Source: Melioribacteraceae bacterium (GTDB taxonomy: Bacteria; Bacteroidota; Ignavibacteria; Ignavibacteriales; Melioribacteraceae). From it: 64,000 nt of DNA. Positions 1-7,770 of the stretch are shown one piece after another (position 1 is the stretch's first letter; the number at the start of each line of letters is the position of its first letter). A model generated the notes under the pieces. The model searched no databases. It had not been told where the DNA came from and saw only the letters and a program-made list of their open reading frames with translations. Location: contig JAOADJ010000036.1 in the NCBI GenBank assembly GCA_026417375.1, positions 124,001 to 188,000 on the forward strand. Direction: 5' to 3'. The position numbers and the translations under genes are program-made.

Positions 1-120
1 ACCGGAGTTCTAAAACAATTAACTCATTCAATTTTAAAAACTCATAGCGGAATTAAAAATTATTATTTTGCACCAATAGAAAGTGGTGGTGACGGAATAA
101 CAATTGTAGAATTAAAATGA
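1..120 (+). CDS. mutS2: MutS2 C-terminal end (Smr domain), partial
   Basis: Only the last 39 residues are present; the gene begins outside the window. The frame reads TGVLKQLTHSILKT..., then GGDGITIVELK and TGA. This matches the end of an Smr domain, where a glycine-rich loop (GxGxGxL) leads to a helix and the protein finishes with GGxGxTIVEL. MutS2 is an MutS-family ATPase with a C-terminal Smr nuclease domain, linked to suppression of recombination and to ribosome rescue. The TGA overlaps the ATG of the next gene (ATGA), so the two are probably translationally coupled. A stand-alone Smr protein is the alternative, since the ATPase part cannot be seen. Confidence 0.75.
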   Translation, partial: TGVLKQLTHSILKTHSGIKNYYFAPIESGGDGITIVELK

Positions 121-1613
121 TAAAAAGAATACTTATTGCAAATCGTGGTGAAATAGCTCATCGAATAATAAAAGCATGCAGAGAGTTAAATATCACATCT
201 ATTGCAATTTATTCAGAAGCTGATAAAAATGCACTTCATGTTCGAAGAGCTGATGAAGCATACTTAATTGGAAATTCACCAGCAAATGAATCATACCTTA
301 ATAAAGAAAAAATAATTGAATTAGCTAAAAAAGTTAATGCTGATGCAATTCATCCCGGTTATGGTTTTTTATCCGAAAATTCTGAATTCATCGAAATGGT
401 TGAAAATTCCGGAATTAATTTTATAGGTCCTTCATCAAAATCTGTAAAATTAATGGGTGGAAAAACCGATGCAAGAGATCTGATGATGAAAAATAATGTT
501 CCCATTGTACCAGGAACAACAGAACCAATTTATACAATTGAAGAAGGGAAAAAAATTGCAAAGGAAATTGGTTATCCCATAATGTTAAAAGCTGTTGCAG
601 GTGGTGGTGGAAAAGGAATGCGAAAAATTTATAACGATGATGAATTTGAAACCGCATTTCAACTTGCTTCAAGTGAATCAAAAAAAGCTTTTGGTAACAG
701 TTCTGTTTACATAGAAAAATATATTGAGAATCCAAAACATATTGAAGTTCAGATTTTAGCAGATAAACATGGAAATTATATCCATCTTTTTGAAAGAGAA
801 TGTTCTGTACAAAGAAGACATCAAAAAGTAATTGAAGAAGCACCATCTATTTCAATTGATGAAAGTATAAGAGAACGTATAACTCAAACATCAATTCAGG
901 CGGCAAAAGCTTGTAATTATTTTAACGCAGGAACTATTGAATTTCTATTAGATAAAAATAAAAATTTTTATTTCCTGGAAATGAATACAAGACTACAAGT
1001 AGAACATCCCGTTACAGAAATGATTACAGGTTTTGATATTGTAAAAGAACAAATAAAAATTGCTGAAGGAAATAAGTTAAGTATTAAACAAGATGATTTG
1101 AAAATTAATGGTCATGCAATTGAATGCAGAGTTTATGCCGAAGATATTGATAATAATTTTTCACCATCAATTGGTAAAATAACTTTACATAGATTAACAT
1201 CGGGTCCGGGAATTCGAATTGATAGAGGAATAGATATTTCAAGTGATGTCCCGATTTATTATGATCCAATGCTTGCTAAAGTTATTGCATGGGGAAGAAC
1301 ACGTGAAGAATCAATTGAAAGAATGAAAAGAGCTTTAAGTGAATATCAAATTTGTGGTGTAACTACCAATATGCCAGTATTTAAATGGATATTAAATCAA
1401 GATGAGTTTTTAGATGGAAGTTTTGATATAAATTTCTTAGAACAAAAGTTAATGCCATTAATTCCAAATAAATGGAGAGAAAATCTACCTGAAGAACTTG
1501 AAAATGTAATTACTGTTGTAACTGCATTATTAAAAAACGAAAAAAAATATTTTAACTCTTCATCAAATTCAAAAGAAGTAAAAAATAAATGGAGAGACCT
1601 TCTTTATGAATGA
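117..1613 (+). CDS. accC: acyl-CoA (acetyl/propionyl-CoA) carboxylase, biotin carboxylase subunit
   Basis: ATP-dependent carboxylation of biotin on a carrier protein, the first half-reaction of acetyl-, propionyl- or other acyl-CoA carboxylases in the cytoplasm. The N-terminus (KRILIANRGEIAHRI) is the family signature. The ATP-grasp glycine loop GGGGKGM lies near residue 164, followed by ERECSVQRRHQK and EMNTRLQVEHPVTE. At 498 aa it is longer than AccC of fatty-acid synthesis (about 450 aa) and closer to PccA-type alpha chains without their biotin domain. The biotin carrier is the next gene, overlapping by 8 bp. No carboxyltransferase subunit is nearby, so the acyl-CoA substrate cannot be decided here; the symbol denotes the family only. 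Confidence 0.93.
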   Translation: MIKRILIANRGEIAHRIIKACRELNITSIAIYSEADKNALHVRRADEAYLIGNSPANESYLNKEKIIELAKKVNADAIHPGYGFLSENSEFIEMVENSGINFIGPSSKSVKLMGGKTDARDLMMKNNVPIVPGTTEPIYTIEEGKKIAKEIGYPIMLKAVAGGGGKGMRKIYNDDEFETAFQLASSESKKAFGNSSVYIEKYIENPKHIEVQILADKHGNYIHLFERECSVQRRHQKVIEEAPSISIDESIRERITQTSIQAAKACNYFNAGTIEFLLDKNKNFYFLEMNTRLQVEHPVTEMITGFDIVKEQIKIAEGNKLSIKQDDLKINGHAIECRVYAEDIDNNFSPSIGKITLHRLTSGPGIRIDRGIDISSDVPIYYDPMLAKVIAWGRTREESIERMKRALSEYQICGVTTNMPVFKWILNQDEFLDGSFDINFLEQKLMPLIPNKWRENLPEELENVITVVTALLKNEKKYFNSSSNSKEVKNKWRDLLYE

Positions 1614-2106
1614 ATTCATTGTAACTGTCAATAACAAAAAAAAGTTGGTTAAAATTCTTGAAGAAAATAAAGTTGATATTGATGGAAAAGTTATTCAAAC
1701 ATCACTTCAAAAAATTAGTAATAATTTAATTTCATTTTTATTTGGCAATAAAGTTTACGAAATAGCAATCAATAAAAATGAAAATGAAAAAACAAGGTTT
1801 TTAATTGATGGTTGGTATATTGACTCTGTTGCAAGAACAAAAATTGAAGAAACAGCATTTGAACTACAAAGAAATATTGAAAAACAAAAACATCATTCAG
1901 AAATAAAAGCACCGATGCCCGGATTAATACTAAAAATAAAGAAGAAAGTCGGGGAGAAAGTTGAAATTGGTGAACCAGTTTTAATTCTTGAAGCAATGAA
2001 AATGGAAAATGAAATTCATTCTCCGGCAACAGGAATAGTAAAAACAATAAATTTTAAAGAAGGAGATTCAGTAGAAAAAAATTCAATTATAATGGTAATT
2101 GAATAA
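1606..2106 (+). CDS. biotin carboxyl carrier protein of acyl-CoA carboxylase
   Basis: Small carrier that shuttles carboxybiotin between the biotin carboxylase encoded just upstream and a carboxyltransferase. The C-terminal 70 residues form a biotinyl/lipoyl domain with the motif EAMKMEN; Lys132 is the expected biotinylation site. The N-terminal 90 residues resemble the linker/BT region of PccA-type alpha chains rather than the Pro/Ala-rich linker of AccB. This fits a split acyl-CoA carboxylase alpha chain. The start overlaps the end of the preceding gene by 8 bp, and no further gene follows in this unit. Decarboxylase gamma-type carriers are a less likely alternative because no membrane decarboxylase subunit is adjacent. 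Confidence 0.88.
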   Translation: MNEFIVTVNNKKKLVKILEENKVDIDGKVIQTSLQKISNNLISFLFGNKVYEIAINKNENEKTRFLIDGWYIDSVARTKIEETAFELQRNIEKQKHHSEIKAPMPGLILKIKKKVGEKVEIGEPVLILEAMKMENEIHSPATGIVKTINFKEGDSVEKNSIIMVIE

Positions 2107-2114
2107 ATTTAATT

Positions 2115-2146
2115 TTTGCTTTTTTAAATCATTTATTTATTTTTCG
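2115..2146 (+). promoter_or_regulatory. candidate Bacteroidota-type promoter for the FadL-like pair
   Basis: TTTG at 2115-2118 is followed after 19 nt by TATTTTTC at 2138-2145. This is one mismatch from the Bacteroidota -7 element TAnnTTTG, and the spacing is within the known range. Initiation a few bases downstream would leave a leader of about 27 nt containing the strong GAGGAGG ribosome-binding site at 2167-2173. Pattern match only. Confidence 0.4.
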
Positions 2147-2177
2147 AACAAATTTCAATAACCAAAGAGGAGGTTGT

Positions 2178-3443
2178 GTGAAGAAACTACTTACTTTACT
2201 ATTTGCTTGTTCAATTCTTACAAGCGTTTCATTTGCTGGTGGATTTCAAATTAATGAACATGGTGCACGTGCAATGGCATTAGGTGGTGCTTTTGCAGGT
2301 TTAGCCAATGATCCATCTGCGATTTATTTTAACCCTGCAGGTATTGTTCAATTAAAAGGAACAAAATTCTATTTTGGAACAACAACTATTTCTCCTATGG
2401 CATCATTTACATTAGGCGAAAATGAAAAAGCAAGAGATTATGAAATGAAAGGTCAGTTATTTACACCAATAAATTTTTATGTTACTCAGGAATTAACAAA
2501 TAAATTATTTGTTGGTTTAGGTGTAAATAATCCTTATGGATTAGGAACTAAATGGGACCAAAATTGGGTAGGAAGATATTTAGCTGTTAATACTGAAATC
2601 AGAACTTTCTTTTTTACTCCAGTTGTTGCATATAAATTATTTGACAACTTAGCTTTAAGTGTGGGTGGTTCTTTTGCCTATGCTGATGTAACAATCGATA
2701 GAAAATCTTCAAATCCAAATCCAGCTCAACAAGAACCAATGATTGAAATGGAAGGAAATACAACCGGTTTTGGTTTTACTGCTGGTTTATTGTTCAATGC
2801 TACTGAAAATTTACAACTTGGCTTAAGTTACAGAAGTCAGGTTCAGTTTGATTTTTCTGGTACTGCTACAAGCACACCAGCTACTTTTACTCATCCTGTA
2901 TTAAAAGTAAATTTACCTTTCCCAAATGGTGATATTACTGCTCCATTGACAACTCCACAAAATATTACATTTGGTTTGGCTTATATGCCTAAAAAAGATT
3001 TGACTGTTACAGCTGATTTTCAATATGTCGGCTGGTCAAGTTATGATAAATTAGAAGTTACCTTTGCTACATATGATTTGGATCTTAATCCTGCTAACGG
3101 TCAACAAAATGTATCTACAGCAAAAAGAGAATATCAAAATACATTCATCGTTCGTGGTGGAATGGAATACACAATGACAGATAATTTACAATTACGTTGT
3201 GGTTTGTTCTACGATAAAAATCCTGTAAAAACAGAATTTGTTGAACCAACATTACCAGATGCTGACAGAGTTGGATTTAATGTTGGATTCGGTGGAAAAT
3301 TAACTGATAAATTAGGTATTGATTTCTCTTATCTTTTCCTCTCATTTAAAGATAGAAAAGTTACTGGATCTATCTATAACTTTAATGGAACTTATTCAAG
3401 TTCTGCTCACTTATTTGGATTCAATCTTTCATACTCACTATAA
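2178..3443 (+). CDS. FadL/OmpP1-type outer-membrane transport protein, copy 1
   Basis: Outer-membrane beta-barrel of the FadL/TodX (OmpP1) family, which takes up long-chain fatty acids or other hydrophobic compounds. A signal peptide (MKKLLTLLFACSILTSVSFA) precedes GGFQINEHGARAMALGGAFA, the N-terminal hatch region typical of the family, with NDPSAIYFNPAG following. The remaining residues alternate polar and hydrophobic stretches as in barrel strands, ending in an aromatic-rich strand (FGFNLSYSL). GTG is chosen as start because GAGGAGG lies 4 nt upstream. A paralogue follows directly, and a terminator hairpin separates the two. The substrate is unknown; together with the SGNH lipoprotein downstream, a lipid is plausible. 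Confidence 0.88.
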   Translation: MKKLLTLLFACSILTSVSFAGGFQINEHGARAMALGGAFAGLANDPSAIYFNPAGIVQLKGTKFYFGTTTISPMASFTLGENEKARDYEMKGQLFTPINFYVTQELTNKLFVGLGVNNPYGLGTKWDQNWVGRYLAVNTEIRTFFFTPVVAYKLFDNLALSVGGSFAYADVTIDRKSSNPNPAQQEPMIEMEGNTTGFGFTAGLLFNATENLQLGLSYRSQVQFDFSGTATSTPATFTHPVLKVNLPFPNGDITAPLTTPQNITFGLAYMPKKDLTVTADFQYVGWSSYDKLEVTFATYDLDLNPANGQQNVSTAKREYQNTFIVRGGMEYTMTDNLQLRCGLFYDKNPVKTEFVEPTLPDADRVGFNVGFGGKLTDKLGIDFSYLFLSFKDRKVTGSIYNFNGTYSSSAHLFGFNLSYSL

Positions 3444-3449
3444 TTTGTT

Positions 3450-3490
3450 AAAATGTCAGTCTAATTTTTTAGGCTGACATTTTTTATTTT
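3450..3490 (+). terminator. intrinsic terminator between the two FadL-like genes
   Basis: Inverted repeat 3450-3462 / 3471-3483 (core TGTCAGTCT / AGGCTGACA, one G-T pair, extended by A-T pairs), an 8-nt loop, then a T-rich tail. Good rho-independent shape immediately after the first FadL-like gene. The second copy therefore depends on readthrough or on a promoter not seen here. Confidence 0.75.
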
Positions 3491-3508
3491 AAAAAATTCG
3501 GAGAATAA

Positions 3509-4744
3509 ATGATTAAAAAAATAATTTTTATTTCTATGGTTTTATTGTTAAATAGGACATTTGGTGGCGGTTTCCAAATTAATGAACATGGAGCCAGAGC
3601 AATGGGTTTAGCTGGTGCGTTTACAGCTTTAGCCAACGATCCTTCGGCATTATATTTTAATGGTGCTGGTATTACTCAACTTAAAGGCATGCATTTAATG
3701 TTTGGAACTACTCTTATTAAACCAAATGCCGGATTCAGAGGACCTTTACCAAGTATTAAAGAATATAAAATGGTGGATCAATTATTTCATCCTATAAATT
3801 TTTATCTAACTTATCAAACAAATGACTTTTTATTTCTTGGTTTTTCAGTAAATAATCAATATGGACTTGGCACTGAATGGGAAAATAACTGGCCAGGTAG
3901 ATTTCTTGCAGTGAAAACTGATCTAAAAACTTTTTATTTTACACCAACAATGGCAATTAAATTTTATGATAATTTCTCTATGAGCTTTAGTTTAGTATAT
4001 GCTTATGGTGAAGTTTTAATTAATCGCAATGCAGAAATTACTCCTTTCACTGGTGAAGCTAATGTTAATTTAGAAGGTAATGGTTCAGCTTTCGGATTTA
4101 ACCTTGGAATGTTATACAAGCCAACTGAAAATTTATCTTTAGGATTATCAGTAAGAAGTGAAAGTACATTTTTGTTGAATGGAACAGCTACATCAACCGG
4201 TCCGAATGCAATACTTCCTTTATTGCCTAAAGGAGATATTTCTTCGAAATTAACTACACCATTGAATGTTACAATCGGAGCAGCATTTAAACCCTATTGC
4301 GGTTTAACTTTATCATCAGATTTTCAATATGTTGGCTGGTCAAGTTATGATAAATTAACCGTTGATTTCAAAGATGAAAAATTAACCGATTTATCGGCTG
4401 ACAGAAATTATCAAAACACATTTATTGCAAGATTAGGAGCTGAATATAATTTATTCTACGGTTTTGATCTCAGAGCAGGAATTTTCTTTGATAAAAATCC
4501 AGTGAAAGATGAAATGGTTGAACCAACTTTACCAGATGCAAATAGGATAGGGTTTAATGTTGGTTTAGGTTATAAAATCACCGAAAATATTAATGTTGAT
4601 GTAGCTTATTTGTTTTTAAGATTTAATGAAAGAACAATTAGTAATTCTCAAGTTAGTTATACAAAAGGATTTGCTCCTTTCAATGGCACTTATAATTCAA
4701 GTGCTAATCTTTTCGGAATAAATTTTTCATATAATTTAAATTGA
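3509..4744 (+). CDS. FadL/OmpP1-type outer-membrane transport protein, copy 2
   Basis: Clear tandem paralogue of the preceding gene. After a short hydrophobic signal (MIKKIIFISMVLLLNRTFG) it shares GGFQINEHGARAMGLAGAF, then NDPSALYFNGAG where copy 1 has NPAG. The internal block FQYVGWSSYDKL and the late segment VEPTLPDA are shared as well. Its 411 aa is normal for the family. The start is an ATG with GGAG 7 nt upstream. It is predicted to be an outer-membrane uptake channel for hydrophobic substrate. Only 9 bp separate it from the SGNH-hydrolase lipoprotein, which suggests co-transcription and a joint role in capturing and hydrolysing lipids. Divergence outside the conserved blocks suggests an old duplication. 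Confidence 0.87.
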   Translation: MIKKIIFISMVLLLNRTFGGGFQINEHGARAMGLAGAFTALANDPSALYFNGAGITQLKGMHLMFGTTLIKPNAGFRGPLPSIKEYKMVDQLFHPINFYLTYQTNDFLFLGFSVNNQYGLGTEWENNWPGRFLAVKTDLKTFYFTPTMAIKFYDNFSMSFSLVYAYGEVLINRNAEITPFTGEANVNLEGNGSAFGFNLGMLYKPTENLSLGLSVRSESTFLLNGTATSTGPNAILPLLPKGDISSKLTTPLNVTIGAAFKPYCGLTLSSDFQYVGWSSYDKLTVDFKDEKLTDLSADRNYQNTFIARLGAEYNLFYGFDLRAGIFFDKNPVKDEMVEPTLPDANRIGFNVGLGYKITENINVDVAYLFLRFNERTISNSQVSYTKGFAPFNGTYNSSANLFGINFSYNLN

Positions 4745-4753
4745 GAGGACAAA

Positions 4754-6061
4754 ATGAAATCAATTTTTAAAATAATTTTATTTAACATAATCTTAATAAT
4801 ATTTTTTGGATGTGCGGATCGTTCTGAACTTACTGAAAATCAATCACCTTTAAATAATCAGGTTAGCTTTGAACGATTTGTTGTACTTGGAAATAGTTTA
4901 ACAGCTGGTTATCAATCTGGTTCATTATATAAAAGTGCGCAAGATTATAGCTTTGGAAAGCAAATAGCTAATATTGTAAAAGCTAATTTTGAACAACCAT
5001 ATGCATCAGATCCGGGTTTAGGTTCAAGAATTGAAATTTCCTCTCTATCACCATTTACATTAAAGGTAAATTCAAATCAAGGTGTACCAACTAATTTAAA
5101 TTATTCAGCACCATATAATAATCTTGCAGTTCCGGGTGCTTTTACATACGATATATTAAATGCAACTAAAACATCTGATAGTTATTCAGCAAAAGGTGGA
5201 AAGCCAAATCCTTTATTTGATGTTGTTTTACGTGGACTTGGTTCACCTTTCAAACAAGCAAAAACATTAAAACCAACTTTAGTTTTTTGTTGGATAGGGA
5301 ACAATGATATTTTAGGGCATGCAACAAATGGTGGAACAATTCCTTATACAGATCCCACACAATTTGCTTCGATGTGGAAACAATTAGCTGATAGTTTAGC
5401 TTCGTTAAAAACAAAAGTTGTAATTGCTAACATTCCATCAGTTACTGCAATTCCATTTTTTACCACAGTTCCGCCGGTAACAAAAAATCCAGCAACAGGT
5501 CAAATTATTCCTCTTTATGGTCAAACAAAAACCGGAATAAGGCAATTAATTTTAGGTCAAGATTTAGTTACTCTTCAAGCAACTAGTGTTTTGACTGATG
5601 CAAGTGGTAATGCTACAGGAATTGGTTTAAGTTCTTCAAGACCATTACCAGATGCTGTTGTTTTAGATAAAGATGAAATTGCAACAATTCAAAATGTAAT
5701 TTCTTCTTATAATTCAACTTTGGCATCATTAGCTAATTCAAATGGATTTGCAATTGTTGACTTTAATACATTTTTTAACAACATAGCAAAAAATGGAATA
5801 ACGGCTGATGGAATAAAATTTACTACTGAATTTGTAAATGGAGGTTTATTTAGTCTTGATGGAGTTCATCCAACTAGTCAAGGTTATTCTATAGTTGCAA
5901 ATGAATTTATTAAAGTTATAAATCAGAAATGGGGAAGTAACATACCTTTGATAAATGTATCAACTGTTCCCGGTAGTTTAATCTTATCTAAAAAAATTCA
6001 ACAAAGCCAATTAGGAACACCAATAATTCCAAAAGGTGCTTTAGATAATCTTTTGTTTTAG
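4754..6061 (+). CDS. SGNH/GDSL-family hydrolase, predicted lipoprotein
   Basis: Predicted esterase or lipase of the SGNH superfamily, exported as a lipoprotein: residues 1-20 form a type II signal with Cys20 in a FFGC lipobox. Block I is GNSLTAG with Ser48 as likely nucleophile; block III is IGNNDILG (182-188); the C-terminal DGVH (369-372) supplies the Asp/His pair. At 435 aa it is long for the family, with insertions in the middle. It lies 9 bp after the second FadL-like porin and is followed by a terminator. The pairing suggests hydrolysis of a lipid ester before or after uptake; this is inference from context. The actual substrate could be a polysaccharide ester instead. Confidence 0.8.
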   Translation: MKSIFKIILFNIILIIFFGCADRSELTENQSPLNNQVSFERFVVLGNSLTAGYQSGSLYKSAQDYSFGKQIANIVKANFEQPYASDPGLGSRIEISSLSPFTLKVNSNQGVPTNLNYSAPYNNLAVPGAFTYDILNATKTSDSYSAKGGKPNPLFDVVLRGLGSPFKQAKTLKPTLVFCWIGNNDILGHATNGGTIPYTDPTQFASMWKQLADSLASLKTKVVIANIPSVTAIPFFTTVPPVTKNPATGQIIPLYGQTKTGIRQLILGQDLVTLQATSVLTDASGNATGIGLSSSRPLPDAVVLDKDEIATIQNVISSYNSTLASLANSNGFAIVDFNTFFNNIAKNGITADGIKFTTEFVNGGLFSLDGVHPTSQGYSIVANEFIKVINQKWGSNIPLINVSTVPGSLILSKKIQQSQLGTPIIPKGALDNLLF

Positions 6062-6067
6062 TATTTT

Positions 6068-6120
6068 AAAGAGTGGTTTTAAAAATGATTTTTTATATTA
6101 AAGCCACTCTTTAATTTTTT
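6068..6120 (+). terminator. intrinsic terminator after the SGNH lipoprotein
   Basis: A 15-bp inverted repeat, 6068-6082 / 6098-6112 (core AAAGAGTGG / CCACTCTTT, one G-T pair), is followed by AATTTTTTTT. It marks the end of the FadL-SGNH unit. Confidence 0.8.
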
Positions 6121-6133
6121 TTTGGATTTGCAG

Positions 6134-6589
6134 ATGAAAACAAAGATTTATTTGTTGATGACAACATTAATTTTCTTTTCCTGTGTTTCAAGTGAATATG
6201 TTACTGAAGATAACAATAGTAAAGAAAAAGAAATTTATGTATTTGATGATGTAAGTAACGTTGATACAACTAAAATACAACCTGAAGAAAAAAAACCTGA
6301 ACAAATTTATAAAAAAGAAGAAGTCATTCCTGTAGAAAAAACTAAAACAGAAATTAAATTTACCGTTCAGGTTGGTGCTTTTACTTCAAAAGAAAGAGCT
6401 GAACAATTTATTAATCAAAATCAAAATAAAACTTCTTTTCCTTTGAAAATTTTTTATAATCAAAATACAAAATTATATTCTGTTCAAATTCCACCATACT
6501 CAACAAAAGAAGAAGCTGATAAAATCCGTGATATATTAAAAAATTTCCCTCCTTTTAAAGAAGCTTTCACAATTCAAATTGAAAAATAA
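6134..6589 (+). CDS. SPOR-domain lipoprotein
   Basis: Short exported protein with a lipoprotein signal (MKTKIYLLMTTLIFFSCVSS, Cys in a FFSC lipobox), a Lys/Glu-rich linker, and a C-terminal SPOR domain of about 70 residues starting at FTVQVGAFTSKERAEQF. SPOR domains bind denuded peptidoglycan glycan strands, often at the septum, so the protein probably sits in the envelope at sites of wall turnover. The ATG at 6134 is chosen over an in-frame TTG 12 nt upstream because it gives a normal lipoprotein signal. The stop codon abuts the ATG of the next gene (TAAATG). No partner is obvious. Confidence 0.8.
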   Translation: MKTKIYLLMTTLIFFSCVSSEYVTEDNNSKEKEIYVFDDVSNVDTTKIQPEEKKPEQIYKKEEVIPVEKTKTEIKFTVQVGAFTSKERAEQFINQNQNKTSFPLKIFYNQNTKLYSVQIPPYSTKEEADKIRDILKNFPPFKEAFTIQIEK

Positions 6590-7270
6590 ATGAATCCGTT
6601 ATTACAAAATATTTTAGTTACAATTTTTGCATTTATATATGTTTTTGGAATTGTTGCATTAATGGATTTTTTTGTAAAGAAGGGATTTCCGCAAGATTTA
6701 TCTAGAAAAGTGGTTCATATTGCAGCTGGTTCTTGGTTAATTTTTTGGCTGTTGTATGATTCAAGTCATTGGACGAAATATTTAAATATTTCACCAGCAT
6801 TACTTTGGACATTTTTACTTTTACAAAAAGGATTTTTTGCCAAAGCTGATGATCAGGCAGTAAAAACAATGACAAGAACCGGAGATAAAAAAGAACTTTT
6901 AAAAGGTCCGCTTTATTTTACAATTGTTATGAATATTTTTGGAACATTATTTTATGGTTCGAATTTATCTTTTTATGCAATGGGATTTTTAACGTGGGGA
7001 GATGGATTAGCTCCTGTTATTGGAACTAGATTTGGTAAACATAAATTTAGAATTTTATCTGAAAAATCTATTGAGGGTAGTTTTGCATTCTTTATTTTTG
7101 GAATAATTGGCACAATGATTTTTCATCTTATTTTTAATATAGAAATTAATTGGTACTTTTTATTTTTATGTGCAATTACTTCAACAATTATTGAAGCAAT
7201 AAGTCCAAAAGATTTTGATAACATTTTAATACCTATATTTATTACAATTTTATTTTTAATATATTTTTAA
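6590..7270 (+). CDS. dolichol kinase / phytol kinase-like membrane protein
   Basis: Integral membrane protein with about seven hydrophobic segments. RKVVHIAAG near residue 39 and GDGLAPVIGTRFGKHKF...EKSIEGS near residues 136-165 are signatures of the polyprenol/phytol kinase branch, which is related to CDP-diacylglycerol synthase. These enzymes transfer phosphate from a nucleotide (often CTP) to an isoprenoid alcohol. The 226-aa length fits VTE5/SEC59-like bacterial members and is shorter than CdsA. The start follows the previous stop directly. Substrate could be phytol, dolichol/undecaprenol or another lipid alcohol; nothing nearby decides this. Confidence 0.7.
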   Translation: MNPLLQNILVTIFAFIYVFGIVALMDFFVKKGFPQDLSRKVVHIAAGSWLIFWLLYDSSHWTKYLNISPALLWTFLLLQKGFFAKADDQAVKTMTRTGDKKELLKGPLYFTIVMNIFGTLFYGSNLSFYAMGFLTWGDGLAPVIGTRFGKHKFRILSEKSIEGSFAFFIFGIIGTMIFHLIFNIEINWYFLFLCAITSTIIEAISPKDFDNILIPIFITILFLIYF

Positions 7271-7277
7271 CGATATC

Positions 7278-7285
7278 TATTTTTG
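7278..7285 (+). promoter_or_regulatory. candidate -7 promoter element upstream of ssb
   Basis: TATTTTTG matches TAnnTTTG exactly and would give a leader of about 40 nt with the AAGGAGAGG ribosome-binding site just before the ssb ATG. The -33 region is only TTT-rich, so this is weak. Confidence 0.3.
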
Positions 7286-7329
7286 TATATCATATTTTTA
7301 TTTTAATTTTAACAAAAAAAGGAGAGGTT

Positions 7330-7743
7330 ATGGCTTTCTCATTAAACAAAGTGATGTTGATTGGAAATTTAGGGCAGGATGCCGAAAATCGTTTTACTAC
7401 AAATAATATTTCTGTTACTACTTTTTCAATTGCTACTTCAAGAAGTTATAAAACAAAGGATGATAATTGGGCAAATGAAACTACCTGGCATAATATAGTA
7501 GCTTACAATTTATCTGATTATTACAAAGAAAAACTAAAAAAAGGTAAAAAAGTTTATGTTGAAGGTAGAATTTCTAAAAGAGAATATACAGATAAAGAAA
7601 ATATTAAAAGAAATATTACTGAAATAGTTTCAGAAAATATTATCCTTCTTGATTCAAGTGAAACAAATGATAAAAATTTTGAAAATAAAAAACCAGATGA
7701 ACCCGAAGTAGAAAATACTGATAACTCAGATTTACCATTTTGA
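7330..7743 (+). CDS. ssb: single-stranded DNA-binding protein
   Basis: Binds single-stranded DNA during replication, repair and recombination. An OB-fold occupies about residues 1-105 (LNKVMLIGNLGQDAENRF, then TTWHNIVAY, then GKKVYVEGRISKREY). It is followed by a short acidic tail ending DNSDLPF, the conserved C-terminal tip that recruits partner proteins. The 137-aa length is on the short side because the linker is short. The start is supported by AAGGAGAGG 6 nt upstream. It is followed after 27 nt by a CBS-domain membrane protein, a neighbour pair also seen in Bacteroidota, where the second gene is the gldE-like family. Confidence 0.95.
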   Translation: MAFSLNKVMLIGNLGQDAENRFTTNNISVTTFSIATSRSYKTKDDNWANETTWHNIVAYNLSDYYKEKLKKGKKVYVEGRISKREYTDKENIKRNITEIVSENIILLDSSETNDKNFENKKPDEPEVENTDNSDLPF

Positions 7744-7770
7744 TTTTAAAATAATTGAGGATTTTTTTAA

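Noticed and set aside
421-846. Antisense open frame inside the biotin carboxylase gene
   Set aside because: Leu/Phe/His-rich composition typical of the complement of an AT-rich gene; no motif and no start signal. The same applies to other antisense frames, e.g. 1769-2047, 52603-52812, 53855-54148 and 63624-63845.
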